From positions 1 to 64,000 of the forward strand of contig PYSS01000115.1 in assembly GCA_003049465.1 (NCBI GenBank): a DNA stretch of 64,000 nt, given 5' to 3'. A program made the position numbers and the translations under genes. This document shows, piece by piece, positions 36,201 through 48,609 of this stretch (position 1 is its first letter; the number at the start of each line of letters is the position of its first letter). The DNA comes from Magnaporthiopsis rhizophila. Lineage: Eukaryota > Ascomycota > Sordariomycetes > Magnaporthales > Magnaporthaceae. The notes under the pieces were generated by a model. It had not been told where the DNA came from, did not search any database, and worked only from the letters and a program-made list of their open reading frames with translations.

Positions 36201-37720
36201 TTATAAAATTATATAGTTCCTTTTTTAACGTATTGAAATGCTGTACCTTTTTACTGTTTTTGGTAAAAAATATTTTTTTTGGGCTCCGCAATCAATTATG
36301 GTTTTTATTTTTTATCCTTTTTAATATATTATTATCCTGATATATTTATATTAATTATTAATCGTTATTATTAAGATTTTTGCTGATTATTATTATTTTA
36401 CCCGTGCTTTTTTTTCGGGTGAACCTTTTAATTTTTTGTTTAAAATATCCTTTTCCGGTCCCCGGTTACCTTTATTAAATAAACAAATCCGTTTATCCAG
36501 GCTTGCGCTTTTTTTTTTATATAAATTTTGCATTCCGGCTTTTTGTATATCCAATATATAAAAATTTTTGCCATGTATATTATAAGGTACGTTAATAATA
36601 ATTTAAAGGTTGCTGCGAAACTTTTATAACCCATTTTTGCTATTTACCATTTCGGAAACTGGTATTTTTGTTATAAGTATTGCACTGATCCTTTTCCCTT
36701 TTTTTGTGGAAAAAAATCGTGTTTTAGTTTTTTAATTATATACTATTTGCAATTGTTATACAAATATTTAACCCAAAAAAGCTTATTATAATAGTTTATG
36801 TTAGGGTTCATATTTTTGTGGTTTAATATATATGGTTGTGCTAATTATTAATTTAGGTTCGGGATTTCCTTAAATAATGCCCCGTAATAAATAACCGATT
36901 GGTTATTTTTTAGCCAATCCAGGGGCTTTTTATTATTATTTTGCGCTGGTTTTTTATACACCAAACCACCGATAGGTTTGGGCTAATCCCAAAATTATCG
37001 GTTTGTTTCCAGGAACCTAAATAAAATATACGCTTTTTGTACTTTTTTTTTGGTTATAAAGAATTATTTCCCCATATTAATTAACCGTTAATTAAATTTT
37101 TGTTGAAATTTTTTAAAATTGATAATATGTTGTTTTTTGCTAGATTTTTTGTTATTAGGGTCCGCTTTTATAATTTCCCAGAATTTGGTTAGGTTTAGCT
37201 TTTTTTTCTGGGCTTGCAACAAATATATTTGGCCTAAAAATTGTTTTATTTTTGTATCCGTATTTGGGTTTTTTTTGGGATTATTAATCGAGGTATCCGA
37301 TACGCTTTTGCTTTAGGCTAATTTTTTAAGCTCCCTGTTTTGCTTAACAAATCCCTCCGTTATTAGCATACAGTTATTGCAGCACCTGATTTTCTCGAGT
37401 TTTTTTAAAGCTTAAGCTGCTGTATTATCCTTTTTTTCGAACATTATAAAATTAATAATAATGCTAATTTCCCTTTTATTATCGATCCGGAATTGGCCAA
37501 TTTGTTATATTATAATAATTTATTATTTAGGGTAGTACCCTGTGGTATTTTTATCGGAGCAATGGACCATACAGTTTTTATTAAAACAATAGGTTCAGTT
37601 AAACGGTGCTTTGGGGTACAGGCTTTTTTTTATTATTTATTATGCTGCTTTAGGTAAGGCTGGAATCGTGGGTTCGTAACCCTTTGGTGCGCTTTTTCGG
37701 CAAAAAACGGCCGTTTGTCG
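36200..37720 (-). pseudogene. E4 gag-protease spacer
   Basis: Unrecognised spacer. It includes YIYWIYKKPECKIYIKKKAQ-like sequence near 36520-36560, also present in E1 and E5. No domain assigned. Confidence 0.5.
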
Positions 37721-38640
37721 GTTTTTTTATAAATAGTTTTTTTTAATATATCCTTTTTTTCTATATTTAAAATATTTCCTATTTTTTGGGTTTTTAAACC
37801 TAATATATTTCTATTTTTTTTATTAATATATAATTTTAACGCTAAAATTTATAAATTCAGAATATATATTATAAACCGTGGATTATTATTATTTTGCTTT
37901 TTTTTGGTTAGCTTTATTATTTTGCATTATTAGTTTGGTTTGCTAAACTTTTTTTTTAAAATATTATTTGTATAATTTATTATTAATACAAATGGTTATA
38001 ATAATATAATCGATAAAATTTTCAGGTTATTTTTATTTGGATAATTTATTTTTTATATTATTTTTTAACTTTTGGTAAAACTGGGTTATTTTGGTATTTT
38101 TTATCCAGTTGAGTTTGTTAATTAGCTGCTGAAATTTAAAAATATAAATTAATACGGGGCTTTTTTGCCAAAATTAAAGCAATTTTCTTTCGGTTATTTA
38201 TTTTTTGTTAATTTGTTCGAAAATTTTGGCGATTTTTTTTCCGAATTTTTCGAAATTAGCAAATACCAGTTTGGTTTTTTTTTTAAATTTATTATGCCCT
38301 TTTAGGTAATTGGACCAAATAGGTTTAAATTAATTTTTAACCTTGCTATTTAGGTGCATAGCTGCATAGGTAACTTTTTGTTTTTCCTGCTGAAAGTGGT
38401 TTTGATAAAACAGAAAATACCCTTTGCATTTGGTCAAAAACATTGTAATTTTGCCTTTTTTCCTATTATATTTATCAGGCAAGGGGAATTTGTAAAATTT
38501 AACAATAATATAGGGCTCGGTTTAAACTTTTTTAAATTTTTCGATTTTTGCAATAAATATTTGTATAGCCGCCGAAGGGTTATTATATAATTTGCCGGTA
38601 ATAATAATATTTTCGGATCTTTTATTTACGGTTAATATAA
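37720..38640 (-). pseudogene. E4 gag remnant
   Basis: Minus-strand gag with KFPLPDKYNRKKGK-like and RLNSKVKN-like segments. Its zinc knuckle region is near 37760-37810. Stopped in several places. Confidence 0.82.
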
Positions 38641-38689
38641 TTATTATTATTTATTACCTCCGGTAAATACTAAACAGGATCAGTTAAAA

Positions 38690-39146
38690 TATTACAAACA
38701 GTTTTCTATTTTTAGGGTAAGGTATATTAAGAAAAGTATTAAGCAATATGGTTTTTATAAGGTTGCTTTGTGCTAGGGACTGGGATAATAATAAAGGTTT
38801 CGATTGCTTGCCTAAAAAAATGCCTTGGAGCTAATTTAAGTTAATTAATGCCGAAATTTTAGTTAAAATTATTTAATACAATAGGAAACCCTTTTTTATA
38901 TACCCGTAAATCTTTATACCATATTTGTGCTATATTTGTTATATTTATAGCAAATATATCACTGTGCTATATTTGTTATATTTATAACAGATATATTATT
39001 ATGCTTAGGTAAATATTTAATTATGTGATTTTTTGCTTATCCTGGCCTTAGTTATGCAACCTTTGGTTTTTTATGATTGCGGGGTAAAGGCGTACCGCTG
39101 GGGTTAGCCCCAGCCCTTTTGTCTCCTGCCAGCTGTGATCGTAACA
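38690..39146 (-). repeat. E4 5' LTR (457 bp)
   Basis: Outer end GATCGTAACA at 39146, inner end TATTACAAAC at 38690; TTAAC follows at 39147. Confidence 0.93.
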
Positions 39147-39151
39147 TTAAC

Positions 39152-39900
39152 CCGGCATAATTATATATTTTAAAAAAATAACTTCCTATATATGCCACGC
39201 GCATTTTTCGGGTTTAACTAAAAGTTTTGCGCCCTGCAGCTTTTGCAGAACTTTATATATATACTCCTTATATTTTTCTAATATTTCCGAAAAAACCAAA
39301 ATATTATTTAAATAAACAAGCGCACAAATATCCAAACACTCCCGTAATACATAATTAATTATTTTTTGAAAAATGGCTGGCATATTAATAAGCCCGAAAA
39401 TTATCACTAACAATTTGTATATTTCCAACCGAATTTAAAAAGCGGTTTTCCATTTGTTTTTTTTTTAATCCTTAGCAAACTATATGCTTTGCATAAATCT
39501 AAAACCGTAAACCATTTAGCTTTGCTAAATCTATCTTGTAATTTATTAATAAAAAGCAAAGGATACCGATCCTTTATTATAGCCTTATTTAGCGGACGGT
39601 AATTAATATACATCCATTTTTTTCCGTTTTTTTTTAGGACAAATAATATTCCGTATCCTACTAAAAAATCCAAAGGTCGGATAATACCTTTTTATAAATT
39701 TTCCGCAAATTATTCTCGCAATAATTTTTGTTATTTAAAATTTAACCGGTATAATTTTTCGTAGCTAAATTATATTTCCGGTTTAAGCTTAATTTTATAA
39801 TCGAACAGCCCATATTTTAAAAATACAATTTCCAGATTTTCCTAAAATAATCTCCAATATTTATAATATTTTTTGGGAATATTTTTCAAATGCTAGCGCA
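39152..39900 (-). pseudogene. B0 pol, RT part, inverted
   Basis: Minus strand: VGYGILFVLKKNGKKWMYIN, then YRPLNKAIIKDRYPL and FTVLDLCKAYSLLRIK, which are RT fingers/palm motifs. The active site is Y-L-N-N at 39314-39303. This is the 5' continuation of 23880-25899 across E4. Confidence 0.88.
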
Positions 39901-41850
39901 CCTATTTGTTAGGCAGATCGTAACCTTGGTCTCGATTTTCTAATACTTTTATTCCCGAACCTTTATTCTTAATTACATTTCCTTTTAAATTGCGGTTCTA
40001 ATAATATTTTTTTTTATAACCCGCCTTTTATCCTCGGGGTTTTTTATTATTAAAGCCAATATTACCTGATAAATGCAATTTTATCGGTGCAATTCGCCAA
40101 AATTAACTGCCAAATCCTATTATTATCATAATAATCCTATTTGGCTTTTATCTTCCATAGTTCGGGGCCTGTGGTTATTGGGCTTTTTTATTTTCCGATA
40201 ATAACTTCCTTTATTGGATTTCCTCCGAAATCTAATCTATTAAAGAATTAAATTCTTTAAACCAAAAGAAACCCAAAATTAGGTTTTTTCCGCTTATATT
40301 TATAATATCCAGGATAATTTTACAAATTTTCCCTAAAATTTCGAACCTAAATCGTTTTATTTTTAAATCGATTATTTTATTATTATAAATAATTGGTTTT
40401 TTTTTACGGTTCCAAAACTGTATAATTATTATTTTTATTATATCGGTATACTGTACTTTATTACCGTTTTTAATGCAATATAATTCCTGTTAAATCCATA
40501 ATTAACCATTATTATTAATTATTATTTTTGCTATTTAACCATTTTTTTAATATAAAATAAATAATTTGCCATAATTTTTGCTAAAATCCTTTTGATTCGT
40601 TTTTTTTTGTCCATATCAGGCCCTTATTCCGGTAAAATACCCTAATTTTTTGGCTTGTACTAATATCCGGGATAAAATTGTCCAATTTGCCAATTTTTGG
40701 CCTTTTTTTCGGTATAATGCTTATATTTTGGTTTTTTGCAAACATAATGCAATAATAACCCTGCCACACATATTATAAAATAATAAGGTGCTGGGGCAAA
40801 TATTGCTATTTTTTTAATATAATTATATAATACGATTTACTATTTGGGCAATTACCATTTTTATTTTGGCAAGCCTCGAGGCTTTTTGCTGTTCCTTATT
40901 AAAAATTAGTTATTTTTCAGTTTTTTAAATAAATAATTATTATAAGCATAATATAAGCATTTTGCTTAAAAATTTTTTGCGTACCCCGGGCTATTTACCG
41001 TCAAATTTTTATAATTTTCACTAATTATATAATCCTGCTAATATAAAAATGGATCGTTTTTTAATACCGTGCTTGGTACATATTTTTCCCGTAATAAATA
41101 ATAATTTAATTATTTCGGCCCTAATTTAAGCGCCAACCATTATCCCTTATTACGGGCACCCTGCGGTACAGCTTACGGTTTTCGGATCCTTCCGGATTAT
41201 TGGGCCATATTTCGAGTAATAAATATGCCGGTACTTTATAAATATAGGTATACACCCCTCGATAGGATGCTCCGTCCTTATTTTTAAGCGTGGTGTACGT
41301 TTTTCCTTTATTTATTGCTTCCGTACGCTGCTTTTTATACTTTTTGGGGTCCTTTTTTGCAGATACCCAAAAATTTTTTAACTCGAAATTCTTGTTTTCC
41401 GGCCTTTTGGTTAGGTATATTTATCCAAGCAGTTTTTGGTCAAAATTTCCTTTTTCGCTCCTAACCGAAATACCCGATACTTTTTTTTTGGATCGATAAC
41501 CCTTTAAATATTAATAAAGCCTGTTAAAATGCATTTTGTTCCTCTAACAGCACTATAATAAGGTTTTAAACAGGCTTTTTATATTTAAAATTTATTAGTG
41601 CTTTATTAAACTAACACAACTGTTCCATCCTTTTTAAACTTTTTTTTTGGTTTTTAATTCTATCCTTCTGGAACCGTAACCTGTCAACTGGTCGGGTGGC
41701 TGCCAGCTTTTATTAGGGGTACCAGCCCGATCCATCCTTATCTAACTTATATATATGGCACCTATTATTAAAGCAGTACATTTAGCTAAACAAAACTCCC
41801 GAATACAGGTTACTTCCCTAATCCATACATCAAATAACTGTTAACTACTA
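39900..41850 (-). pseudogene. B0 protease and gag-pol spacer, inverted
   Basis: Protease and spacer of family B, largely decayed. A long spacer between gag and protease is a feature of both families here. No separate gene recognised. Confidence 0.5.
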
Positions 41851-42525
41851 TTTTTTGGGACAATCTTTTTTAATATATTTTTGTTATCCGCATTTAAAAT
41901 ATTTTCCATTTTTAGCATTTTGCTATTTGATATGCTTTTATTTCCCGTGCTATTTTCCTTATTAAAAGTATATAATTTCCGCAAATAAATCCATTAGTTT
42001 TAAATGCGTTTTATACATAATAAATTGTTACAGTTTAGCTTTCTTTTGGTTTATTTTATTATTTTATTGCACTAGCTGGAATTATTGAACCTTTTTTTTT
42101 AAATATTATTTATACAGCCTGTTACTGATACAAATGCTTTTGGTAATATAATTAATAAAATTCTTGGGCCTTTTTTTTTGGCCAGCTTATCTTTTATATT
42201 ATCCTTTAATCCTTAATAAAATTAAAATATTTTGGTATTTTCCATCCAGTTAAATTTGTTAACCAGTTGCTAAAATTTGGCAATATAAATAAATGCTGGT
42301 TTTTTTTGGCGCAATTGGAATAGCTTTTTTTCGGCCACTTTTTTCTTGTTCACCTGCCTAAATACTTTGGCAATTTTTTTGCTAAACTTATCGAAATCCG
42401 CAAATATTAGTTTAATAAATTTGCTTAATTTATTATCTTTTTTAAGGTAATTTGCCCACATAAATTTAAACCAATCCTTAATTTTATTATCGAGGCAAAT
42501 AATAATATAAGCCACTTTTTGGTAA
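41850..42525 (-). pseudogene. B0 gag, 3' fragment, inverted
   Basis: Minus-strand gag reading AYIIICLDNKIKDWFKFMW, then DNKLSKFIKLIFADFDKF and QRQ-like continuations. It begins exactly at the 5 bases (TCATT = AATGA on the minus strand) where the 5' gag fragment 22310-22553 stops, and joined with it would give one gag. Abutted by B1 at 42531. Confidence 0.88.
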
Positions 42526-42530
42526 TCATT

Positions 42531-43010
42531 TGTTACGACCAGAGCTGGCAGGGGGCAGAAGGGCTGGGGCTAACCCCCAGCGGGACGCCTTTACCCCGCA
42601 GTTATAAAGGCCAAGGGCCAAATGACTAAAGCCAGGTGGGGAAAAAGCCACGTGACCAGGTCACATGGCAACAAAGTGATACGCCCGGTGCTGAACGTAT
42701 CAAAAGTGCTATTAAAAACACCTTTGATATTCAGGGAAACCAACATATTACCAGTATCCCCAGCCCTAAAATATAAAGCAGCACAGGTATATAAAGCAAA
42801 AGGTTTCCTACTATACTGGATAATTTTTAACTGAGGCTTCGGTATTAGTTAATCTAAATTAGCTCCAAAGCAATCCTTTGGGTAAGCAAAATACAGATAA
42901 TTATTTTACCAGACCCCCAGATCATATACAAGGCAACTTTGCACCCCAGTACTGTTTAATACCGCCTTTAGGTGCCCTATTTTAGGAGCAAAAGGCCTAT
43001 AATTGTAACA
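42531..43010 (+). repeat. B1 5' LTR (480 bp), best preserved family B LTR
   Basis: TGTTACGACC start, AATTGTAACA end. Contains inverted repeats GATACG/CGTATC and TATCAAAAGTG/CACCTTTGATA near 42676-42735 and a TATATAAAG box at about 42788. Variant TGCACCCCAGTACTG. Confidence 0.92.
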
Positions 43011-43059
43011 TTTTAACTGATTTTGTTCAATATTTACCGAAGGTACAAATAATAAATAA

Positions 43060-44000
43060 TTATATCGATCGCAATTAAGGAAGTTAAAATTATTATTATC
43101 GATAGCAAGGATTATAATAATCCTGCTATTGCTTTGAAAATTTTTATTAAAAAATTCGAGAAATTTAAAAAGTAGCCTAAGATTATTTCGATTTATAAAT
43201 TTCCTACCCCAGATAAGTATAACAAAAAGAAAGGCAAATTTAAAATTTTTTTTACGGAATACAAAAGTTATTTTAAATTTTACCAGAACAATTTTCAGAA
43301 TAATTATCAAAAAATAGCTTATGCTATTATTTGCCTCGATAGCAAAATTAAGGACTGGTTCGAGCCTGTATAGGCTGATTATTTTAAAAAAGATAATAAA
43401 TTAAGTAAATTTATCAAACTGGTATTTGCGGATTTTAATAAGTTTGGCGAAAAAATTACTAAAATATTTGGGCAGATGGATAAAAAAAAAGTGGCCGAAA
43501 AAGAGTTATTTTAGTTATGCTAAAAGGGATTAATATTTATTTATGCTGCTAAGTTCCAGCGATTAATTAATAAATTTAACTGGATAAAAAATACCAAAAT
43601 ATTTTAATTTTATTAAAAATTAAAGGATAATATAAAAAATAAACTGGCCAAAAAAGAAAGGCCTAAGGATTTTGTTAATTATGTTACCAAAAGTATTTAT
43701 ATTAGTAATAAGCTATATAAACGATGCCTGGAGAAAAAGGTTTAGCAATCCTAGCCAGTGCAATAAAATAATAAGGTAAACCAGAAAAAAGCCAAATAAT
43801 AATAATTTATTATATATGGGATATATTTAGGATTAATGGATTTGTTTGCAGGAGTTATATACTTTTAGTAGTAAGGAAAACCGCACAGGAAACAGAAGCA
43901 TATTAAATAGCAAAATGCCAAAAACGGAGGATATTTTAAATACAAATAGCAGGGATATGTTAAAAAAAATTATTTCTAAAAATAGTAATTAGTAATTATT
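43060..44000 (+). pseudogene. B1 gag remnant
   Basis: Complete-length family B gag: KFPTPDKYNKKKGKFK near 43200-43240, AIICLDSKIKDWFEPV, DNKLSKFIKLVFADFNKFGE and a degraded zinc knuckle near 43925-43985. It spans the B0 gag break point without interruption, which confirms that the two B0 gag pieces join. Several stops. Confidence 0.86.
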
Positions 44001-45480
44001 TAATATGTGGATCAGGAAAATAACCTGTATTTAAAAGCCTTATTTAGCTGGATGTATTGTTTCGATAATAAATATTATATATATAAATTGGACAAAAACG
44101 GGTTAGGCTGGTGTTTTTAACAAAAGCTGGCCGTTATTCGACAAATTAACAGATTATAATTTTAGAAGGATGGAACCAAAAATTAAAAAAAAGGAAGTTT
44201 AAAAGGGACGAAACAATTATATTAGTTTAATAAAGTATTAATAAATTTTAAATATAAAAAGCCCGTTTAAACCCTTATTATGGTACTATTAAAAAAATAA
44301 AATGCATTTTAACAGGTTTTATTAATATTTAAAAAATTATTAACCCAAAAAAAAGTATCGGATATTTTGGTTAAAAGCAAAAAAGGAAATTTTAACCAAA
44401 AATCGCTTAGATAAATATATCTAACCAAAGGGCCGGAAAATAAGGATTTCGAATTGAGGGAGTTTTGGGTATTTGCAAAAAAAAACCCTAAAAAATATAA
44501 AAAGCAGCGTATAAATATAATAAGTAAGGGAAAAATATATATTATGCTTAAAAATAAGGATGGAGCATTTTATTAAAAGGTTTATACCTATATTTATAAA
44601 ATACCGGCATATTTATTATTTAAAATATGGCCTAATAATTTGGAAAAACCCGAAAATTGCAAATTATACCGCAAAATGCTTATAATAAAGGATAATAATC
44701 GGTGTTTAAATTAGGGCCAAAATAATTAAATTATTATTTATTATGGGGAAAATATATATTAAGCACGGTATTAAAAGAACGATCCGTTTTTATACCAGTA
44801 AAATTATATAATTAATAAGGATTATAAAAATTTGGCGGTAAATAGTTCGGGATATGCAGGAGTTTTTTGGGCAAAATATTTATATTATACCTGTGGTAAT
44901 TACCTGCCTAAAAAGCTGAAAAACGATTGGTTTTTAATAAAGAACGGCAAAAAATTTTAAGGTTTGCCAAAATAAAAATAGCAATTGCCCAAATGGCAGA
45001 TTATGTTATACAATTATATTAAAAAAATAGCAATATTTGCCCCAGCACCTTATTATTTTATAATATGTGTGGTAAGGTTATTGTTATATTATATTTGCAA
45101 AAAACCAAAATATAAATATTATGCCGAAAAAAAGGCCAAAAATTAGGAAACTGGACAGTTTTACCCCGGATACCAGTATAAGCCAAAAAATTAGGGTATT
45201 TTACCGGAACAAAAGTTTGGTATAAATAGAAAAAAAAACAAATTAAAAGGATCCTAATAAAAATTATAGCAAATTATCTATTTTATATCAAAAAGGTGAT
45301 TAGATAACAAAAATAACAATTAATAATAATAATCGATTGCGGATTTAACAGGAATTATATTGCACTAAAAATAATAGCAAAATACAGCATACCAATATAT
45401 TGGAAATAATAGTTATATAATTTCGGAACCGTAAAAAAAAACCAGTTATTTATAATAATAAAATAATTAATTTAAAAATA
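44000..45480 (+). pseudogene. B1 gag-protease spacer
   Basis: Spacer corresponding to that of B0. Charged fragments, no recognised domain. Confidence 0.45.
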
Positions 45481-47770
45481 GATCGATTCAGGTTCGAAAT
45501 TGCAGGAAAAATCTGTAAGGTTACCCTAAATATTATAAATATAAAAGGAAAAAATTTAATTTTGGGTTTCCCTTAATTTAAAAAATTTAATCCTTTAATA
45601 AATTGGGTTTCGGAGGAAATTTAATGGAAAAAATTATTATCGAAAAACAAAAAAGCCCAATAATTATGGGCCCCGAACTATAAAAAACAAAAACCAGACA
45701 GGATTGCTGTAATAATAGCAAAATTTGGTAATTAACCCTGGCAAATTGCACCGATAAAATTGCACCTATCAGGCAATATTGGTTTTAATAATAAAAAATC
45801 CCGAAAATAAAAGGCGGGTTGTAAAAAAAAATATAATCAAAATTATAATCCAAAAAAAACGCAATTAAAAATAAAAATTAGGGAACAAAAGCAATAGAAA
45901 ATCGAAATTAAAATTATGATCCGCTTAATAAATAAGCGTATTAGTATTTGAAAAATATCCCCAAAAAGTGCCATAAATATTAAAGGTTATTTTAGGGAAA
46001 CCTGGAAATCGTATTTCCAAAATACGGGCCGTTTAATTATAAGATCAAATTTAAACCAAAAATATAATTTAGTTATTAAAAATTGTACCGGTTAACATTT
46101 TAAACAGCAAAAACTGTTGCGAGAATAATTTACGAAAAATTTATAAAAAGGTATTATTTAACCTTCGGATTTTTTAATAGGATACGGAATTTTGTTCGTT
46201 CTAAAAAAGGATGGAAAAAAACGGATATATATCGATTATTGTTTGTTAAACGAGGTTATAATAAAAAATTGGTATTTTTTGCCTTTTATCGATAAATTAC
46301 AAAATAAATTCGGTAAGGCCAAATGGTTTACGGTTTTGGATTTATATAAAGCATATAACCTGTTAAAAATTAAGGAAAGAAATAAATGGAAAACTGCCTT
46401 CCGGATTTGGCTAGGAATATATAAATTGCTAATAATAATTTTCGGGCTTATTAATATACCAGTTATTTTTTAAAGGATAATTAATTATGTATTACGGAAG
46501 TATTTGGATATTTATGCATTTGTTTACCTAAATAATATCCTGGTTTTTTCGGAAATATTAAAAAAATATAAAAAATATATGCATAAGGTTTTGCAAAAAT
46601 TGCAAAGCGCAAAATTTTTAATCAAACCCGAAAAATATGTATGGTATATACAGGAAATTATTTTTAAAATATATGGTTATATCGGGTTAAATACGGATAA
46701 AACCCAAAAAGGTACAGGCTGTGAAAGAGTGGCCCAGACCGATCAATTTAAAAAAAATACAAAACTTTCTGGGTTTTCTGAACTTTTATTAACGATTTAT
46801 CCGGGATTTTAGCAAATTAGCACTCCTATTTACGAATTTTACCAAAAAAATAACCATTAGTTTTATTGGGGAATGCAAAAATAAAAGGTTTTTAATTTGC
46901 TAAAAAAAATTATAATATAAAAATTGGTATTAATTTTACCAAACCCAAATAAATTTTTTAAAATTAAAACCAATACGTTAAATTTTGCGATTAGGGCGCA
47001 ATTTAACCAAAAAAATAATAATAAAAGGTTGTATTTTTATATTTTCCTGTTGCATAAGCTTAATAAATCGAAATTAAACTATCCGATCCATAATAAAAAG
47101 TTTATAACTATTATTCGAGTATTGGAAAAATAAAAGGTATACCTGTGCCAAGCAAATTATTAGGTTATAATTTATACGGATTATAAAAACCTGGCATATT
47201 TTACCACCTGCCAAATATTAAACAAACGATAAATTTGGTAAAGCCAGTTTTTTCAGGATTATAATTTTAGGATTAAATATAAAAAAGGGTTGGAAAACGG
47301 GCAAATAAATGCGCTAAGCTGCAAATTAAACCATAAGGATAAAGTGCTGCCAGAAATGCACACGGTTTTAGCACAAAAACCAAACGGATTTTTGGTTCTA
47401 GCATAATAAATGCTAGTAAAAATCATGCCTCAGGAAAAATGGACCTTTGAAAAAATCCAGCAAATTTATAGCCAAATGGCTTATAAATATTAAAAAATAA
47501 CCAAAATATGGAAAAAATTGCGGCAATATTACGGGTTTACAGGTATCTAAGCCATAATCCGTGAAATAATAAAAAATTGCGAAAATTGCGCTAAAAATAG
47601 GGCTGGTGGATATAAACCTTACGGATTATTTTAACCCTTACCAGCGCCTAATAAAGTATAGCAAAAAATTATAATGGATTTTATAATTAAACTTTCCAAA
47701 TTAAAAAAGCCATTAATAAATATTTAGTATAACAGTATCCTAATAATAATAAATAAATTTATTAAGTATA
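45480..47770 (+). pseudogene. B1 pol remnant, truncated in integrase
   Basis: RT readable at 46192-46812 (RIYIDYCLLNEVIIKNWYFL, WFTVLDLYKAYNLLKIKERN; active site Y-L-N-N at 46525-46536), then RNase H (46924-47133) and the integrase start to about 47770 (LIIINKFIKYI). There the sequence jumps to the antisense region, losing the rest of integrase and the chromodomain (about 1.4 kb compared with B0). Confidence 0.87.
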
Positions 47771-47784
47771 TTTTATTTTTATTT

Positions 47785-48060
47785 TATAAAAAATGGACCC
47801 AAAACGTTGCAATTTACTCGGTTGGAACAAATATATTCCAAATAACGAGAAAAGTCGAAAAAAGACGCGTGGCAAATAAGGATGCCACGAGATTCGCAGT
47901 TGGAACAAAAAGGTATTTTGATGCCCGATATAAAAAGCGATTTAAAAATATCGGTATAACGAATCGTGGAAAATTGCACGGAGGAAGGCTTTTTTTGCAC
48001 CCGACCGGATATTTTGTTAGGATAAAAAGAAATAAGTGAGGTAAGGGAGAAAAATATTTA
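47785..48060 (-). pseudogene. B1/B0 antisense Cys-rich frame, partial
   Basis: Minus strand: a short open piece containing IKIPFCSNCESRGILICHAS then YICSNRVNCNVLGPF, parallel to the family A segment SNCETDG...CNVLG. The downstream helical part was lost in the deletion. It shows the Cys pattern of family B with less damage than B0. Confidence 0.6.
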
Positions 48061-48126
48061 CCGACCGATAAAGGCGGGAATTGCAGGTTTTGGCCAAAGG
48101 GATTTGGCCTAGGAAAGGGGACCTGG

Positions 48127-48604
48127 TGTTATAACCAAAACTGGCAGGGGATAGAAGGATTGGGGCTAAACCCTAGCGGAATGCTTTTATCCCGCAATTA
48201 TGAAAGCCAAGGGCCGGATAATTAAAGCTAATCGGGAAAAAAGCCACGTAACTGGATTATATGGTAATAAAATGATACGCTGGGTATTAAACGTATCAAA
48301 AATATTACTGGGGATACCTTTAATATTTAGGAAAGCTAATGTATTACCAGTATTTTTAGTTACCGAACGCAAGATAGCACGGGTATATAAGGCGAAGGTT
48401 TTTTATTTTGCTAGGTAGTTTTTAACTGAGGTTTTGGCATTAATTAACCTAAATTAGCTTTAAAGCATCCTTTTGGGCAAATAATAACAGATAATATTTT
48501 TACCAGACCCCAGATCACGTGCAAAGCAACCTTGCAAAACCAGTACTGCTCATCACCGCCCTTAGGTGCCCTACCCTAGGAGCAGAAGGCCTGTGATTGT
48601 AACA
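48127..48604 (+). repeat. B0-type 3' LTR (478 bp)
   Basis: TGTTATAACC start, GATTGTAACA end, followed by TAATA (48605-48609). Shares CCGGATAATTAAAGC and GCAAAACCAGTACTG-type variants with the B0 5' LTR. Confidence 0.9.
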
Positions 48605-48609
48605 TAATA

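Larger units (their letters stand above)
25900..39146 (-). mobile_element. E4: full-length family A chromovirus, minus strand
   Basis: LTRs 25900-26009 plus 31975-32321 (3') and 38690-39146 (5'); target duplication TTAAC at 25895-25899 and 39147-39151, in the RNase H/RT part of B0. Own length is about 7.28 kb without E3. All parts present and RIP-mutated. Confidence 0.94.
7248..48604 (+). mobile_element. B0: Ty3/gypsy chromovirus, family B, host of the nest
   Basis: Outer boundaries are TGTTACGACC at 7248 and GATTGTAACA ending 48604, each flanked by TAATA (7243-7247; 48605-48609). Own sequence, once nested elements are removed, totals about 7.49 kb: 5' LTR (7248-7378 plus 21915-22260), gag start (22310-22553), then an inverted right half (22554-25899 plus 39152-42525), and a B0-type 3' LTR at 48127-48604. 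Because of the inversion, its coding half is read on the minus strand. Confidence 0.88.
42531..48604 (+). mobile_element. B1 body plus B0-type 3' LTR (inversion product)
   Basis: The forward block is LTR 42531-43010, gag, spacer, protease, RT, RNase H, partial integrase, antisense piece and LTR 48127-48604. It looks like one element, but its 3' LTR has B0-type variants and is flanked by the B0 duplication TAATA, whereas the 5' LTR pairs with 22554-23033 and is flanked by the B1 duplication TCATT/AATGA (42526-42530). It is therefore read as the B1 body carrying the B0 3' end after an inversion. An internal deletion at about 47770 removed the integrase C-terminus and chromodomain. Confidence 0.82.
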
